Shown one piece after another: positions 18,501 through 27,899 of a DNA stretch of 64,000 nucleotides. A program made the position numbers and the translations under genes. Source of the DNA: Bathymodiolus brooksi (taxonomy: Eukaryota; Mollusca; Bivalvia; Mytilida; Modiolidae); NCBI GenBank assembly GCA_963680875.1, contig OY804579.1, positions 51,846,036 through 51,910,035 on the forward strand, in the 5' to 3' direction. The first letter of the stretch is position 1. Each line of letters starts with the position of its first letter. The notes beneath the pieces were generated by a model, which saw nothing but the letters and a program-made list of their open reading frames with translations, was not told the origin of the DNA and searched no databases.

Positions 18501-19130
18501 CTAACATTACACGAATTTACGGGACCTGACAATACATGAATTTACGCGACCTGTCATTACACGAATTTATGCAACCTGACATTACGCGAATTTATGGGAC
18601 CTGACATTACACGAATTTACATCACCTGACATTACACGAATTCACGTGACCTGACATTACACGAATTTACGTGACCTGACATTACACGAATTTATGCGAC
18701 CTGACATTACACGAATTTACTCTGCCTGACTTTACACAAATTTACGCGACCTGATATTACACGAATTTACGCGACCTGACATTACACGAATTTATGCGAC
18801 CTGCCATTACACGAATTTACGCGACCTGACATTACACAAATTTACGCAACCTGACTTTACACGAATTTATGGGACCTGACTTTACGTGAATTTAAGCGAC
18901 CTGACATTACACGAATTTATGCGACCTGACATTACATGAATTTACTTGACCTGACATTACACGAATTTACGCGACCTGACATTACACGAATTTACGTGAC
19001 CTGACATTACACAAATTTACGCGACCTGACATTTCACAAATTTATGCGACCTGACATTACACGAATTTACATGACCTGACTTTATACAAATTTACATGAC
19101 CTGACATTACAAAAATTTATGCGACCTGAC
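9573..19130. repeat. Satellite super-repeat, copy 2 (about 9.5 kb)
   Basis: Second copy of the higher-order unit. It begins at the recurrence of the module-start variants and ends where the array first meets non-satellite sequence. It follows copy 1 variant by variant, including rare variants and short units. It differs by scattered substitutions and by replacement of one block (about 14,870-15,960 against 5,390-6,100). The near-identity implies a recent segmental duplication within the array, or possibly an assembly duplication. Confidence 0.8.
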
Positions 19131-19133
19131 TTT

Positions 19134-19263
19134 AGCCAATGGAACAGGTCTCTTATGGACCACTCATCATGAGCATAAACCTCATAATGAGCTGTTACAT
19201 TAGGTTCTTTAACGTGCAGACCTCTCAACACGGGACCTCGGTTTAACGTCTCATCCGAAGGAC
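19134..19263. repeat. Conserved dispersed element, copy 1, inside the satellite
   Basis: A 130-bp non-satellite segment with the landmarks TATGGACCACTCATCATGAG, GTTCTTTAACGTGC, ACGGGACCTCGG and TCATCCGAAGGAC. Satellite units flank it on both sides. The same segment recurs at 19,433 and 21,491. The GGGACCTCGG...CATCCGAAGGAC core resembles a motif I associate with dispersed repeats of many invertebrate genomes; that recollection is not checked here. Confidence 0.75.
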
Positions 19264-19432
19264 GAATTTACGCGACCTGACATTACACGAATGTATGTGA
19301 CCTGCCTTTATGTGAATTTATGCGACCTGACATTACACGAATTTACGTGACCTGACATTACATGAATTTTCAGGACCTGACTTTACGCGAATTTACGCGA
19401 CCTGACTTTATGCGAATTTACGCAACCTGACT
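19264..19432. repeat. Satellite units between dispersed-element copies
   Basis: About seven further 25-bp units in the same register and orientation as the main array (CGAATTTACGCGACCTGAC and variants). The spacer plus the dispersed element therefore looks like a compound repeat of about 300 bp. Confidence 0.9.
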
Positions 19433-19564
19433 TTAGCCAATGGAACAGTTCTCCTATGGACCACTCATCATGAGCATAAAGCTCAAAATGAGCTGTTACA
19501 TTGGGTTCTTTAACATGCAAATCTCTCAACACAGGACCTCGGTTTTACGTATCATCCGAAGGAC
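19433..19564. repeat. Conserved dispersed element, copy 2
   Basis: Second copy of the 130-bp element, differing at a few positions from copy 1. It is again entered from CCTGACTTTAGCCAATGGAAC and exits into CGAATTTATGCG. Both copies join the satellite at identical bases, so the element was amplified together with satellite units rather than inserted twice. Confidence 0.75.
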
Positions 19565-19608
19565 GAATTTATGCGACCTGACTTTGCGCAAATTTATGCG
19601 ACCTGACA
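19565..19608. repeat. Last intact satellite units
   Basis: Two 25-bp-type units (AATTTATGCGACCTGAC, then AAATTTATGCGACCTGACA) close the array before a cluster of TATCCAGTGGATA palindromes. Confidence 0.8.
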
Positions 19609-21486
19609 TCCACTGGACAATTATGATTTATCCTGGATAACTTTGTCCAGTCTCATTTGGTACGGATAAAGATTTATCCAGTGGATAAATATGATCGCCA
19701 ATTGAAATTACATTAGATTTGTTGTTTGTTTGTCATGAAGTTTTCCTCTATTCAATTTCAAAAATAACATTTCCCCTTTTTGGAAATAGAGTACACATAA
19801 CAGGAACTAAGATAAATAGACATATGTAAATAAATAAATTTTATACAAAAAATTGAGGAGAAAAAAACATGCATTCCATCAGAACTGATTTCGGATTTAA
19901 TTTGTTGCACAGTGCAAGTAAATTAAAGAGAGGTGTAATTGAAAAATAATGGTGGGTGCTTTTGGTTTTCCGTATTTTCCTTCACCCAATATTTTTGTTG
20001 TTGTTTTTTTTGCTCTGCATCTTGATGGGGACATTGTCTGTGAATCATTTTCAGTCAAATTTATTTAACATTCTTTATGATATATGCCTCTCGTCTACGT
20101 TTTTATGAACTTTTTTTTCCAATGAAATCTTGTGTTTGATCTTTGTTGTTTTTTTTCCTCAAACCGATGTCAATATTACATGAATTACTGGACACATCCA
20201 CCATTCAATTGTTGACAAAATAGACCTGACTAGTGAGTATGTAGAAATGGCAAAAAAAAAATACCATTACATTAGGTTACATATTTTTGTGAAATGTGAT
20301 CAGAAGAATTTATTTACCGTGCCTTCAATTGATCAGTAAAAAAAATTTTGATGAAGCGTGACGAGGACCCCCCCCCCCCCCCCCCCCCACCCCCTTTTTA
20401 ACCTCAAAAATGGAAGAATGGCTAATGATGACATTTGTTCTGGAAAATTGTTTACTAAATCTGTTTGTTGTTTTGGATTTAGACTTGGGATCGATTTTAA
20501 TTGATAATTCTTTTTTTTTTGTCTCTCAAAAGTTGGAAATAAATATTATTTATTTTATTTGTTTTTGACAACAGTATGAAAAATGTCATTCAGTGTACAT
20601 GTGTAGATTTCAGTGAAATTATCCGATCCTAAGACATGTACGTTAAATGTCCCAAGATCCAATCAACATATTTTGTAAACAGTGACATTTATAGGGAGTA
20701 GCGCGTAGCCCCAAAAATGTCACTTAATTCAGGCAAGCTTTACTTCAATAGATTCCATGTCTTCCAGAACACAATTAGGATTTTATTGTTGTAAGATTCT
20801 ATTTCACTACATCATTAAGTACAATAATGGAACTGGATCATAATAAAATATTTCTAAAGTTTTGTAAAATTGTGTTTTTCGTAAAATAAATATATTATTC
20901 TACAAGACATGAATGACAAAATGACACACCATTTAATTACTCTTGCCCTTGCCTCAATACCGATAAATCTTTTAGAAAAGAAATGAAGTAACTAGCTTCA
21001 ATTTATTTAAACAAATATTTACTTTTGATTATTATTTCATGATCTGAAAAAAAAGGTTTCGCTTAAAAAAAATTGTCTAATACATTGTGTAAGTAAAACT
21101 AATTAGAAAACAAATCTGTGATTAATCACAATTTGGCTAGCAAAAATGTTATTACCATACATGAATTGAAAAACTATTCTATGGAGACATAAATTCCCAG
21201 CTCCAACACAAAGATAACAAAATGATTGGTCATAAATAATTTGCAGATCGCAACAAATAAATTGAACTGCCTGAAAAATAACTTGAAATATCGCTGAACT
21301 TAGCAGAACCTTTTTTATTTTTTAAAATTTGTGGTCTGCATTGCCGGCTTTTACACAGGAAGTGCAAAGAGTTATGGGAGTTGTCCACTGGACAAAATTT
21401 TATCCATTGGATATCTAGCCAACCATTGTCTTTGCTTTTGAACAACCAATTTTATCCACTGGCTAGCTGTCCACTGGATAAGCCCT
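19609..21486. mobile_element. Possible 1.9-kb insertion bounded by TCCACTGGA/TATCCAGTGGATA clusters
   Basis: Both ends hold clusters of related short palindromes: TCCACTGGACA, TATCCTGGATAA and TATCCAGTGGATAA at 19,609-19,691, and GTCCACTGGACA, TATCCATTGGATA and GTCCACTGGATAA at 21,379-21,483. Array-type sequence (dispersed element copy 3 and a satellite remnant) resumes immediately to the right. This fits an element inserted at the array edge. No transposase ORF is visible inside, and a target duplication could not be defined. Confidence 0.35.
19692..21378. other. AT-rich interior, no gene seen
   Basis: Interior of the putative insertion: AT-rich sequence with short homopolymers and a run of about 21 C at 20,368-20,388. 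No ORF with coding character, splice pattern or RNA gene was recognised. Confidence 0.6.
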
Positions 21487-21490
21487 GGTC

Positions 21491-21589
21491 TTCTATGGAC
21501 CACTCATCACATAATGAGCTGTTACATTGGGTTCTTTAACGTGCGAATCTCTCAACACGGGACCTCGGTTTTCGTCTCATCCGAAGGAC
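21491..21589. repeat. Conserved dispersed element, copy 3 (shortened)
   Basis: Same landmarks as copies 1 and 2 (TATGGACCACTCATCA, GTTCTTTAACGTGC, ACGGGACCTCGG, CATCCGAAGGAC) but with an internal deletion of about 12 bp after CTCATCA. It is followed at 21,598-21,625 by a decayed satellite unit (GAATTTATATGCGACTTGAC), which marks the outermost trace of the array. Confidence 0.7.
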
Positions 21590-21629
21590 AGGTTGGTTGT
21601 GAATTTATATGCGACTTGACTTTACTGGA

Positions 21630-23100
21630 CACATTATCTGAAAACATTTCGGGTGGCAAAAATGATGGACGAGCAGACTAATTTGGCGACGACAGGATAG
21701 GGATCGTTTTCTAGTACAGGCAGAAATCAAAGTTAACTTTTCAGAATTTATTTTCATATTCGATCTCGTTTTTGCTTTTTATTATTCTGAACAAAAATCG
21801 AGACAAAATATGGAAATAAAATCTTACTGACATTTGATTTTTAAGACGGCAGTATTGGGACAGTTCTCCCACGTAAGTAGCAGTCAAATTGAACTATTGA
21901 AAATTCATTATTTGAAAACATTTCATGACAACAGGATAGGGGTTGTTTTCTAGTGCAAGCAGGAACAATGAAAACAAGTTAACAATTAACTTATAAAAGA
22001 AATAGTTTTGTTAGTGAAAACAGTTATTAATAAAAGTAATACAGCAATAATAATAAAGTTTAATTAAAAAATAAATGATAAAAACTTAGCAGAAAATAAT
22101 AAAAGTAACTTGTGGAAAGTAAAAAAAATAAATAACACAAAACAAACGATTTTATATACCTTTTCTTGAAAGTCTGTAAAATAAAAAAAAATACAGCTAA
22201 GCTATGTACAATAATTTACATGTGTGCTACCATGTTTTGTACTTGTCATGCAGTACACAAACATGATAAAAACATGGCAAAATAACACCGAAGAAATTTT
22301 TAATACAACATTCATCTCATCATTTAATTCATGAAAACCGGCAAATACACAACGATTGATGGATAATTGTGTATTGAATACACTAAAGTTATTATCATCC
22401 AGAATGGTACAAATAAATAAACAATAATATAATACTATTATAGATTGTTCTTATATTTACCAGGGAATTATATAAACATTTAAAAAAAAAATCCTGTATT
22501 TATTGATCAATCTAATTAATTGACAAAATAGTGTTTACATGTAAATTACATATTTCTGTTGCATCGGACAAGGGCGCGCTACAGCGTTTACATAGGGATA
22601 TGATTATTTGTTTTATATCATAAACAAAAAATATTTATTGTTCATTAAGGTGCCTCATTACAATAATCAGAACTTTTAAAGCACAATAACTTTGATGCTG
22701 TACATACGCAATCCTGTGCTATAAAACAAGACATAAATAGCTTAATAGAGACCGATAGTTTAATATATACTTAATTCATTTTTTAGTAAATAGTCTCAGC
22801 ATAGGTAATACAAGGTTAATGTATTTCTCGCATGATAATCAAAAACAAGTAATAGTGAAATGACAACAGTATTCTGTACATTCTTAATAAACATCGCATT
22901 AAGTTAAAATACGACATGAAAATCAAATAGCAACAATTTATTAAGGGCCAGACTAGTCTAACATAAATAATAATAATAATAAATAAATAAATAAATACAT
23001 ATAGATACACGATAATATAATACTATAGATCATATATTCAATGAGCTAATGACGACTACAGCATTACGTAATCTCTCTACTCAGCAGGTGGTTTAGATGA
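21630..23100. other. AT-rich intergenic sequence, no gene seen
   Basis: About 1.5 kb of AT-rich DNA with poly-A/T stretches and an (AATA)n run near 22,970-22,996. No supported gene; the short ORFs here are low-complexity. Confidence 0.6.
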
Positions 23101-23116
23101 CCATGCGATTTAACTG

Positions 23117-23500
23117 GTAAAATGCAAAAATGCCACGACAATGCAAATTTAACAGGAGAATGCAAATTTAAAAGGAAAAATGCAAATTTAAAAGAAAAAA
23201 CGCAAATATAAAAAAAATGTGCAAATTTAATAGGACAAATGCAAATTTAACAGGAGAATGCAAATTTAAAAGGAAAAACGCAAATATAAAAAAATGTGCA
23301 AATGTAATAGGACAAATGCAAATTTTACAGGAGAATGCCAATTTAACTCGATAATGCAAATATAACATGACCAAGACGAATTTTTAAAAAAGGAAAAACA
23401 CAAATATAAAAAAATGTGCAAATTTAATAGGACAATGACAAATACAACAAGACAATGACAAATATAAACAGGAATTAGCTAATTTAACTGGTAAATGCTA
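23117..23500. repeat. Degenerate 17-18-bp tandem repeat carrying octamer motifs
   Basis: Irregular tandem array built on ATGCAAATTTAACAGGA and close variants, with spacers AGGAAAAA, AGAAAAAA and TAGGACAA. Many units contain ATGCAAAT, the octamer recognised by POU-domain factors (established knowledge). Function here is unproven; the motif may simply be part of the repeat unit. Confidence 0.75.
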
Positions 23501-23526
23501 ATATAACTGGTAATCTTTAATTATTT

Positions 23527-23587
23527 GCATTTTACCGGTTATATTTGCAAAAAAAAACAAGCATATTTGCATTTTCTATTTCCTAGT
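23527..23587. repeat. 60-bp direct repeat, left copy
   Basis: The segment from CATTTTACCGGTTATATTTG to ATTTTCTATTTCCTAGTG recurs at 26,475-26,534 with only a few differences. The pair brackets the ORF at 23,648 and the 165-bp array, suggesting terminal repeats of a 3-kb unit or ends of an array later invaded by it. Confidence 0.7.
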
Positions 23588-23647
23588 GACATAAAAGCAA
23601 ATAAAACTAAATAGCTTAAAACCCTAACAAACTTTATAGAATACACT

Positions 23648-24271
23648 ATGGCTGAAAATATGGACTTTACAATTTCCACAGAAAATCTCGATTCAGATGA
23701 AAACCTTGATCTAAATGATGACTTTGAAATCGTGTGCGGCCAACAGCCCAGGGATGAAGTGAAAATGGCAGAGGATGGAATTAAAAGGATGACTGAACTT
23801 AATAAAAGACGGTATCCACTTTTAACCATGAAAACTCTACTAGAATTCCAGAAAAAACACAACATCAAATCTGGATTACTAGTGATACAATTTAATGGAC
23901 CCAAAACAAACAATGAGGTCAGCACAGATATTAACAAAATGGTGAAACCTGCAGTAGACAGTCTTCAGGACTCAATCATTTCAGTTCTCAAAGAACACAT
24001 TGATAAACTTAACAACAAGATAAACTCAACATATGCTGAAACCTTGGAAACTATTGGCATATACACAGAAAGAAGAGGTGAAGCTAGAAATCTTATGAGT
24101 AGAAAATCCAGGGAAATAAACATGGATTACGAAAAAAGGTTAAAAAACTAATGTAAAAACCTAAAACCAGACACGCAAACAAATGCTCCTACTAAGAAAA
24201 AACCTAGTGCCAAGAAGAATGAAAATTCCGTTCTGACTGAACTGGCAAAGCTAATTGCAAAACACAAGTGA
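23648..24271 (+). pseudogene. Unrecognised ORF with one in-frame stop (167 + 39 codons)
   Basis: Not recognised. ATG at 23,648 opens 167 codons to TAA at 24,149. The same frame then stays open for 39 codons to TGA at 24,269. The extension is lysine-rich (TKKKPSAKK) and ends in a hydrophobic helix-like LTELAKLIAKHK, which looks like a natural C-terminus, so the TAA is probably a nonsense mutation in a protein of about 207 residues. Residues 1-30 are acidic. Residues 45-75 are basic (RMTELNKRRYPLLT). Residues 100-160 are highly charged and predicted helical. No zinc finger, protease or polymerase motif is visible. It lies between 60-bp direct repeats, so it could be an ORF of an uncharacterised mobile element; a single-exon host gene is the alternative. 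Confidence 0.5.
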
Positions 24272-24567
24272 ACTCATGTGCACGTTATGAAAACTTTAAC
24301 AAAGTGAGGATGAAACTTATATATTTTCTATATTACTGGATATAAAACAAATTGGACATTAAATGTGGAAAACACTGGAAAATTGTAAGATTATAACTAG
24401 AACTGTGAGGGACCTCACTGAGTGATACCCCCCGCTTGCAATACTATGATGTTCAAACTTTTGAATACAGGTATATTAGCAAGTTACCTATGAAAAATGA
24501 ACAGATATGGAGTTATGTCAAGGAGACAACATCCCATCTCCAAAATAAACTAACCAAGAACATACAT

Positions 24568-26473
24568 CTAGGGGTCGCCACAAGTACACGGCCCCCCTTT
24601 TCGTGAAAGTATAAGTTGAATTATCTCCCCTTCTAAATTTTAGACAGCAATGGTATTCCTTCATGCACATCTGCAGGTTGTGTACTACAACTGTGTAAAG
24701 TTTCATAAAAATTCAATAAGCAGCTTAGTAGGAGTTGTGCTTACAAGGTACATGCCCCCCCCCTTTTCATGAAAGTATAATTTGAATTATCTCCCCTTTT
24801 AAATTTTGGACAGCAACCATATTCCTTCATGCACATCTGCAGGTAGTGTACTACAACTGTGTTAAGTTTCACAAAACTCCAATAAGCCATTTAGGAGGAG
24901 TTGCACTTACAAGGCACACGACCCTCCTTTTCGTGAAAGTATAAGTTGAATTATCTCCCCTTTTAAATTTTAGACAGCAACGGTATTCCTTCATGCACAT
25001 CTGCAGGTTGTGTACTACAACTGTGTAAAGATTCATAAAAATTCAATAAGCAGTTTAGTAGGAGTTACGCTTACAAGGTACATGCCCCCCTTTTTCGTGA
25101 AAGTATAAGTTGAATTATCTCCCCTTTTAAATTTTGGACAGCAATGGTATTCCTTCATGCACATCTGCAGGTTGTGTACTACAACTGTGTAAAGTTTCAT
25201 AAAAATTCAATAAGCAGCTTAGTAGGAGTTGTGCTTACAAGGTACATGCCCCTCCCCCCTTTTCATGAAAGTATACTTTGAATTATCTCCCCTTTTAAAT
25301 TTTGGACAGCAACCATATTCCTTCATGCACATCTGCAGGTAGTGTACTACAACTGTGTTAAGTTTCACAAAACTCCAATAAGCCATTTAGGAGGAGTTGC
25401 ACTTACAAGGCACACGACCCTCCTTTTCGTGAAAGTATAAGTTGAATTATCTCCCCTTCTAAATTTTAGACAGCAACGGTATTCCTTCATGCACATCTGC
25501 AGGTTGTGTACTACAACTGTGTAAAGATTCATAAAAATTCAATAAGCAGTTTAGTAGGAGTTACGCTTACAAGGTACATGCCCCCCTTTTCGTGAAAGTA
25601 TAAGTTGAATTATCTCCCCTTTTAAATTTTGGACAGCAATGGTATTCCTTCATGCACATCTGCAGGTTGTGTACTACAACTGTGTAAAGTTTCATAAAAA
25701 TTCAATAAGCAGCTTAGTAGGAGTTGTGCTTACAAGGTACATGCCCCTCCCCCCTTTTCATGAAAGTATAATTTGAATTATCTCCCCTTTTAAATTTTGG
25801 ACAGCAACCATATTCCTTCATGCACATCTGCAGGTAGTGTACTACAACTGTGTTAAGTTTCACAAAACTCCAATAAGCCATTTAGGAGGAGTTGCACTTA
25901 CAAGGCACACGACCCTCCTTTTCGTGAAAGTATAAGTTGAATTATCTCCCCTTCTAAATTTTAGACAGCAACGGTATTCCTTCATGCACATCTGCAGGCT
26001 GTGTACTACAACTGTGTAAAGATTCATAAAAATTCAATAAGCAGCTTAGTAGGAGTTACGCTTACAAGGTACATGCCCCCCTTTTTCGTAAAAGTATAAG
26101 TTGAATTATCTCCCCTTTTAAATTTTGGACAGCAACCATATTCCTTCATGCACATCTGCAGGTAGTGTACTACAAATGTGTAAAGCTTCATAAAAATCCA
26201 ATAAGCCGTTTAGGAGGAGTTGCGCTTACAAGGTACACGACCCCCCTTTTCATGAAAGTATAAGTTGTATTAACTCCCCTTCTAAATTTTAGACAGCAAC
26301 GGTATTCCTTCATGCACATCTGCAGGTTGTGTACTACAACTGTGTAAAGTTTCATAAAAATTCAATATGCAGTTTAGTAGGAGTTGCACTTACAAGGTAC
26401 ATGCCCCCCCCCCCTTTTCGCAAAAGTATAAGTTGAATTATCTCCCCTTTTAAATTTTGGATAGCAACCATAT
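24568..26473. repeat. 165-bp tandem array with three-unit higher-order period
   Basis: About 11-12 tandem units. Landmarks are CTTACAAGGTACATGCCCCC, TTTTCGTGAAAGTATAAG, CTGCAGGTTGTGTACTACAA and TTAGTAGGAGTTGTGCTTAC. Three unit types alternate: one with TGCCCCTCCCC, one with CACACGACCCTCC, one with CATGCCCCCC. The CACACGACCCTCC type recurs at 24,915, 25,411 and 25,906, a period of about 495 bp. The last units are more diverged and the array stops at the right 60-bp repeat. Confidence 0.92.
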
Positions 26474-26474
26474 T

Positions 26475-26534
26475 CCATTTTACCTGTTATATTTGCAAAA
26501 AAACGAGTATATTTGCATTTTCTATTTCCCAGTG
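26475..26534. repeat. 60-bp direct repeat, right copy
   Basis: Matches 23,527-23,587 (TACCTGTTATATTTGC, GTATATTTGCATTTTCTATT, CCCAGTG). Same orientation as the left copy. Confidence 0.7.
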
Positions 26535-26585
26535 TATAATTACTAATTCTTCCTGCTATATTTAAAATGTTTGCACTGACCTGAT

Positions 26586-26758
26586 CTACATGTTCTTTTG
26601 GTGACTGTTGTGAGTCAAGTTCTTTGGATGAGGGTGATGACCTCGCCCCTGGCCTCTTCCTAAAAAATGGTGCCTGCCACTACGGCCTCTTAATGGTCCA
26701 CCACATACACGTGGATATCTATGACCAAAACTATCTCCTCTGAATGAACCACCTGAGC
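26586..26758 (-). CDS. Candidate terminal exon, Gly/Arg/His-rich (minus strand)
   Basis: On the minus strand a good 3' splice site (GCGTTGCTTTCAG) at 26,759 opens a frame that runs to TAG at 26,586-26,588. It encodes about 57 residues rich in RG/GR and His (RGRSGRHHFLGRGQGRGHH), ending SHQKNM. Such RG-rich tails occur in RNA-binding proteins, but the family is not recognised. The upstream sequence is a SINE, as expected of an intron. No partner exon could be identified, so this may be a chance frame or an isolated exon fragment. Confidence 0.35.
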
Positions 26759-26817
26759 CTGAAAGCAACGCAAAGACATTGTGCAATAAAAATGAACTAG
26801 GTTGCTCAGGAAGATGG

Positions 26818-26966
26818 TTTATGGTGTTTATCGCCCCTTTCAACAATATTTCAGTTATATCGTGGCAGTCAGTTTTATTGGTGGAGAAAACTGGAGTACC
26901 GGAGAAAACCATCGAACTGTCGCAAGTCATTGACAAACTTTATCATATAATGTTGCATCGAGTACA
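26818..26966 (-). mobile_element. SINE copy (body only)
   Basis: Reverse-orientation copy of the window's commonest SINE: TTCAACAATATTTCAG, GGCAGTCAGTTTTATTGGTG, GAGAAAACCATCG, TATCATATAATGTTG. The tRNA-like head is missing. The same body recurs at 26,985, 36,348, 44,305, 61,325, 61,692 and 62,440. Confidence 0.8.
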
Positions 26967-26979
26967 CCTAAGGAAGATT

Positions 26980-27256
26980 GATTGATTGATTTTTGGTGTT
27001 TAACACCTCTTTCAGCAATATTTCAGCTACATCATGGCGATCAGTTTTAGTGGTGGAAGAAGCTGGAGTACCCGGAGAGAACCACCGATCATGGGCAAGC
27101 AACTTGTAAACTTTATCACTTGCGGCTGCGAGTCGAATGCACCTTTTTTGTAATTTACAAAGCCGTGCACGAACCCACACCGTATTGGTAATAGGCTTGT
27201 CGTATGAGTTGCTAGGTAATCCAACTACCTAACTCATTGAGCTACCCGGGGCCTTC
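26980..27256 (-). mobile_element. SINE, full-length with tRNA-like head
   Basis: Minus-strand SINE. Reading from its own 5' end: GGGTAGCTCAATGAGTTAGG (pol III A box), GTGTGGGTTCGTGCACGG (B box), a body with GGTTCTCTCCGGGTACTCC and CTGAAATATTGCTGAAAG, and an (ATCA)n-type simple tail. The A and B boxes show tRNA derivation. The conserved body resembles a SINE domain widespread in molluscs; the family name is not asserted. Confidence 0.85.
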
Positions 27257-27259
27257 CTA

Positions 27260-27830
27260 AGGAAGAATTTTTATCGTAAGTGTAATTTTAGTCGTAAGAT
27301 TAAAATTTGTCTTAAGATAATCTTTGTGAAAATGATTTAGGAATTGTCGTACGATAATCTTTAACGCTGATGTGTTAAGGCTGTTTCACGTCAGTTTTTT
27401 TCATACGAGTTGCTCCCCTTTGTAATAGTTATCGTCATGACGTTGCATCCATGGAAACGTACTCTTCATGGGTGAACTGCCCGAAGGAAAAATATGTTTA
27501 TGAAAGCACATGGAGAATCAAAATAAAATTGTTAAGCCTAGAACTCTCTCATGTTAATACCAAGATTTTCATGATCTTTTTTGTAAAGATCGAGATATTT
27601 GATTTGCATGCAGTATCTATTTTTGCCACAGGCACAGGTGAATCAGACACCACCACACACCTCCCTTTTTGCAAGTTGTGGAACACAATTCAGAGAAATA
27701 ATCAATATAATGACTATAATGATGAAAACCATTAAAAAACATTTGAATCTTTACACAAAATATATCTAGATGGGTTGGGGTCCTGTTTATTTTTAGAATT
27801 TACAATTGCTTTCTTTACAAGTGACATACA
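27260..27830. other. Non-coding, no supported gene
   Basis: A short TCGTAAGATTA/TCTTAAGATAAT-rich stretch (27,270-27,360), then AT-rich sequence. A 94-codon ORF at 27,451 has no recognisable domain and low coding character, so it is not called. Confidence 0.5.
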
Positions 27831-27831
27831 A

Positions 27832-27898
27832 CACAGGCACTAGATGTTCAATGAATAAAATGTAGGGTCAATTATTCATTGAACGTCTAGTGCCTGTG
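27832..27898. mobile_element. 67-bp palindromic hAT-like MITE
   Basis: Arms 27,832-27,857 and 27,873-27,898 are inverted copies (CACAGGCACTAGATGTTC... and its complement) with one mismatch and a 15-nt loop. A 7-bp direct repeat CATACAA flanks it on both sides. The CACAGGC terminus is shared with the MITE at 45,258, which has an 8-bp duplication as in hAT elements. Confidence 0.7.
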
Positions 27899-27899
27899 C

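Larger units (their letters stand above)
1..19133. repeat. 25-bp satellite array (about 760 units)
   Basis: Continuous head-to-tail array. The unit begins TGACATTACACG and ends TTACGCGACC, 25 bp in total. It starts mid-unit at base 1, so the array extends left of the window. Most units are full length; occasional short ones lack a few bases, such as the GACCACGAATTTAAG type near 5,620, 7,510, 7,830, 17,090 and 17,410. The period is not a multiple of three and stops occur in every frame, so it codes for nothing. Differences between units fall mostly at the CpGs (CACGAA/CACAAA/CATGAA; ACGCGA/ATGCGA/ACGTGA/ACGCAA). A CACGTG E-box appears in a recurrent variant (GAATTCACGTGACC). Its chromosomal role (pericentromeric, subtelomeric or interstitial) cannot be told from sequence. 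Confidence 0.98.

Noticed and set aside
1..19133. CRISPR array
   Set aside because: Repeats are directly adjacent with no unique spacers, and the context is eukaryotic; this is a satellite.
1..19133. Telomeric repeat
   Set aside because: The unit is 25 bp with no TTAGGG-like motif.
23539..23937. 132-codon minus-strand ORF
   Set aside because: Antisense shadow of the 23,648 ORF and repeat; no motif.
26980..27256. Functional tRNA gene
   Set aside because: A and B boxes belong to a SINE head; the intervening sequence does not fold as a cloverleaf by eye and is fused to a SINE body.
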